Shown here in pieces: positions 8,180 through 9,640 of a stretch of 9,640 nt of DNA. The stretch's first letter is position 1; every line of letters starts with the position of its first letter. The notes under the pieces were generated by a model. The model was given only the letters and a program-made list of their open reading frames with translations, had not been told where the DNA came from and searched no databases. A program made the position numbers and the translations under genes. The stretch comes from Sutterella parvirubra YIT 11816 (GTDB taxonomy: Bacteria; Pseudomonadota; Gammaproteobacteria; Burkholderiales; Burkholderiaceae_F): NCBI RefSeq assembly GCF_000250875.1, contig NZ_JH604858.1, positions 1 through 9,640 on the forward strand, given 5' to 3'.

Positions 8180-8185
8180 TACAAT
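8180..8185 (+). promoter_or_regulatory. Candidate -10 box for the Smr gene
   Basis: TACAAT, five of six matches to the consensus, lies 14 bp past the trxB terminator stem and 57 bp before the Smr ATG. The -35 position at a 16-18 base spacing falls inside the descending arm of the terminator (GCGGGCTTTTC) and does not match TTGACA. The same TACAAT box occurs upstream of the WYL gene. Confidence 0.4.
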
Positions 8186-8242
8186 GATCTCAACAACCAA
8201 CCCTTGGCGGACTCCGCCGATCCAGAAGAACGAACCGACACC

Positions 8243-8926
8243 ATGAGCGGACACACTCTCAAGAGTCTCTCCGAACTGCGCGGCGTGAGCCGCGACATGA
8301 AGGCCCGTGCGAAGGCCGAAGAGGAAGCGCGCCTCAAGGCGGCGCTCGAAGCCCGCGCCAAAACCGAAGGCGCCCGCGAATTCGAAGAAGCGATGGCGCA
8401 GCTCGGCGGCGTACGCCGTCAGGGCACCGGCGCGCGCGTCGCGGCCGTGAAGAAAACCTCAACCCCGACGGGGACGGCATCCCTCGCGCTTCGCGCCCGG
8501 GCTGCGGGCCGCGTGGGCGAACCCCGCGTCGTGCGCCTTTCGGACGAAGTCGACCCGAGCGACTTCATCGAGTCCGCGGACGGCCTCACCTACCGCCGCC
8601 CCTACGTGCCTGAGAGCCTCGTCAAAAAGCTCCACCGGGGCGAATGGGCCGTCGAAGCCCACGTCGACCTCCACGGGCTCTTCGTCGACGAAGCCCGCGA
8701 CGAGATCGACGGGTTCGTGCGCGAAGCGCGCATCCGCGGGATGCGGTGCCTTCGGATCGTGCACGGTCAGGGCTACGGGTCGGACGACGGCCGCGGGGTT
8801 CTGAAGACGCTCGTTCGCCGTTGGTTGAAACAGATGCCCGAGGTGATGGCCTTCGTGCAGGCGCCCCCGAAGGCGGGCGACGGCGGCGCCGTCATCGTGC
8901 TCCTCACGGAGCGCCGCGCGGGCTGA
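8243..8926 (+). CDS. Smr-domain protein (MutS2-type C-terminal nuclease domain)
   Basis: A 227-residue soluble protein with a C-terminal Smr domain, related to the stand-alone E. coli SmrA/SmrB type. Smr domains cut DNA or RNA; SmrB cleaves mRNA at collided ribosomes, but which role applies here is not shown. Domain motifs: VDLHG (141-145), the Smr signature IVHGQGYGS (172-180), VLKTLVRRWL and the closing GGAVIVLLTE (214-223). The N-terminal 55 residues are a highly charged, probably coiled-coil helix (KARAKAEEEARLKAALEARA), followed by a flexible, basic Ala/Thr/Arg-rich stretch. The ATG at 8243 is chosen over the upstream in-frame TTG at 8204; neither has a strong ribosome site, so the start is uncertain. 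trxB lies upstream beyond a terminator, and the membrane-protein gene begins 25 bp downstream, probably co-transcribed. Confidence 0.93.
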   Translation: MSGHTLKSLSELRGVSRDMKARAKAEEEARLKAALEARAKTEGAREFEEAMAQLGGVRRQGTGARVAAVKKTSTPTGTASLALRARAAGRVGEPRVVRLSDEVDPSDFIESADGLTYRRPYVPESLVKKLHRGEWAVEAHVDLHGLFVDEARDEIDGFVREARIRGMRCLRIVHGQGYGSDDGRGVLKTLVRRWLKQMPEVMAFVQAPPKAGDGGAVIVLLTERRAG

Positions 8927-8951
8927 AGTCCCATCCACAGGGGAGGCTCCC

Positions 8952-9640
8952 ATGCTCACCCACCTCACACCGGAAGCCCTGGCCGACACGGTCGGCATCT
9001 TCGGCTTCGCGCTCGCCGGCATCATGGCTGCGGCGGGGCGGCGCGTCGACCCCGTCGGGGTCTTCGTGCTCGCCTTCACCACGGCCTTCGGCGGGGGCCT
9101 GATCCGCGACATCATCATCGACCGGCGTCCCTTCTACTGGGTCGAGCACGACTACTTCGTCTGGGGCATCCTCGTCCTCACGATCTTCGCCCCGAGGCTC
9201 GTCATCCGCTTCAGCGAGAAGACCGCCAACCGCATCTACCTCTGGTCGGACGCGGTCGGGCTCGGCTTCTTCAGCGCGGCGGGCACGTGGGCGGCGTACG
9301 TCGACGCGCGCTTCCCCTCGATCGCCGCGGTGCTGATCGGGGTCTGCACGGGGGTTTTCGGTGGGCTTCTGCGCGATGTGTTTCTGAACCGCGTCCCCGC
9401 GGTCCTCTCCGACCGCAAGCCCTATGCGGCGGCCGCGTTCGCGGGGAGCTGGCTCGCCGTCCTCTTCGCCAAAGTGGGAACGGATCCCACGACGGCGCTC
9501 TGGACCACCGCCGCCGCGATCATCTTCTTTCGGATGGGCGCCCTGAAGTTGGGGCTCGAAATCCGCTACCTCACCCCGCGCGCCAAGGTGGTCTTCCCGG
9601 GGAACGGCCCTTTGGAATCCTCCGGGACCCAAGCGCCTCC
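8952..9640 (+). CDS. YicG/UPF0126 family membrane protein (TRIC-type channel or glycine transporter family), 3'-truncated
   Basis: The frame is open from ATG 8952 to the window end (229 complete codons) with no stop. It is a polytopic inner-membrane protein with about seven hydrophobic segments. Two similar halves each carry the family's glycine-rich signature: FTTAFGGGLIRDIII (about 9081-9125) and GVCTGVFGGLLRDVF (about 9342-9386). This duplicated GGG-x-x-RD pattern is typical of UPF0126 proteins such as YicG and YadS, annotated either as trimeric intracellular cation (TRIC) channels or as glycine transporters. The transported solute cannot be told from sequence. Family members are usually about 205-220 residues, so the last visible residues (FPGNGPLESSGTQAP) are probably a hydrophilic C-terminal extension. 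The start is firm: GGGGAGG lies 5 bases upstream, 25 bp after the Smr gene, suggesting an operon. Confidence 0.92.
   Translation, partial: MLTHLTPEALADTVGIFGFALAGIMAAAGRRVDPVGVFVLAFTTAFGGGLIRDIIIDRRPFYWVEHDYFVWGILVLTIFAPRLVIRFSEKTANRIYLWSDAVGLGFFSAAGTWAAYVDARFPSIAAVLIGVCTGVFGGLLRDVFLNRVPAVLSDRKPYAAAAFAGSWLAVLFAKVGTDPTTALWTTAAAIIFFRMGALKLGLEIRYLTPRAKVVFPGNGPLESSGTQAP

Noticed and set aside
8904..9632. A 242-codon minus-strand frame at the right end
   Set aside because: It is opposite the UPF0126/TRIC membrane protein, which has twin GGG-x-x-RD motifs and a good ribosome site. The antisense product is a charged low-complexity shadow.

Overview
The window is a high-GC (well above 60% by eye), densely coding chromosomal segment of a Gram-negative bacterium. 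The ftsK-lolA order, divergent from trxB and an Smr-domain gene, together with TACAAT-type -10 boxes, suggests a betaproteobacterium of the order Burkholderiales. A Sutterellaceae-like member is possible, but that is inference from gene content and composition, not a database match.

Layout. The left edge cuts into moeA (+, molybdenum cofactor synthesis), whose start lies outside the window. It converges, with a 17-bp gap, on a minus-strand pair read from right to left: a WYL-domain transcriptional regulator followed, with a 1-base TGATG overlap, by a metallophosphoesterase with a long Lys/Arg-rich tail. A 206-bp gap separates this pair from the minus-strand operon ftsK-lolA (21-bp spacing), which encodes the divisome DNA translocase and the periplasmic lipoprotein carrier. 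A 315-bp divergent regulatory region lies between ftsK and the plus-strand genes. These are trxB (thioredoxin reductase) with a clear sigma-70 promoter and an intrinsic terminator, then an Smr-domain protein, then a YicG/TRIC-type (UPF0126) membrane protein that runs off the right edge.

How the genes work together. Most are core housekeeping functions: Moco synthesis, chromosome segregation and division, outer-membrane lipoprotein sorting, thiol redox balance and an Smr nuclease-type protein. The least characterised unit is the WYL regulator/metallophosphoesterase pair, which looks like a self-contained regulator-plus-enzyme module. I saw no mobile elements, CRISPR arrays, rRNA or tRNA genes, and no convincing previously undescribed system. 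The best leads are the WYL/phosphoesterase module, a twin-arginine-like signal peptide on LolA, and a structured trxB leader with a possible tiny upstream ORF.
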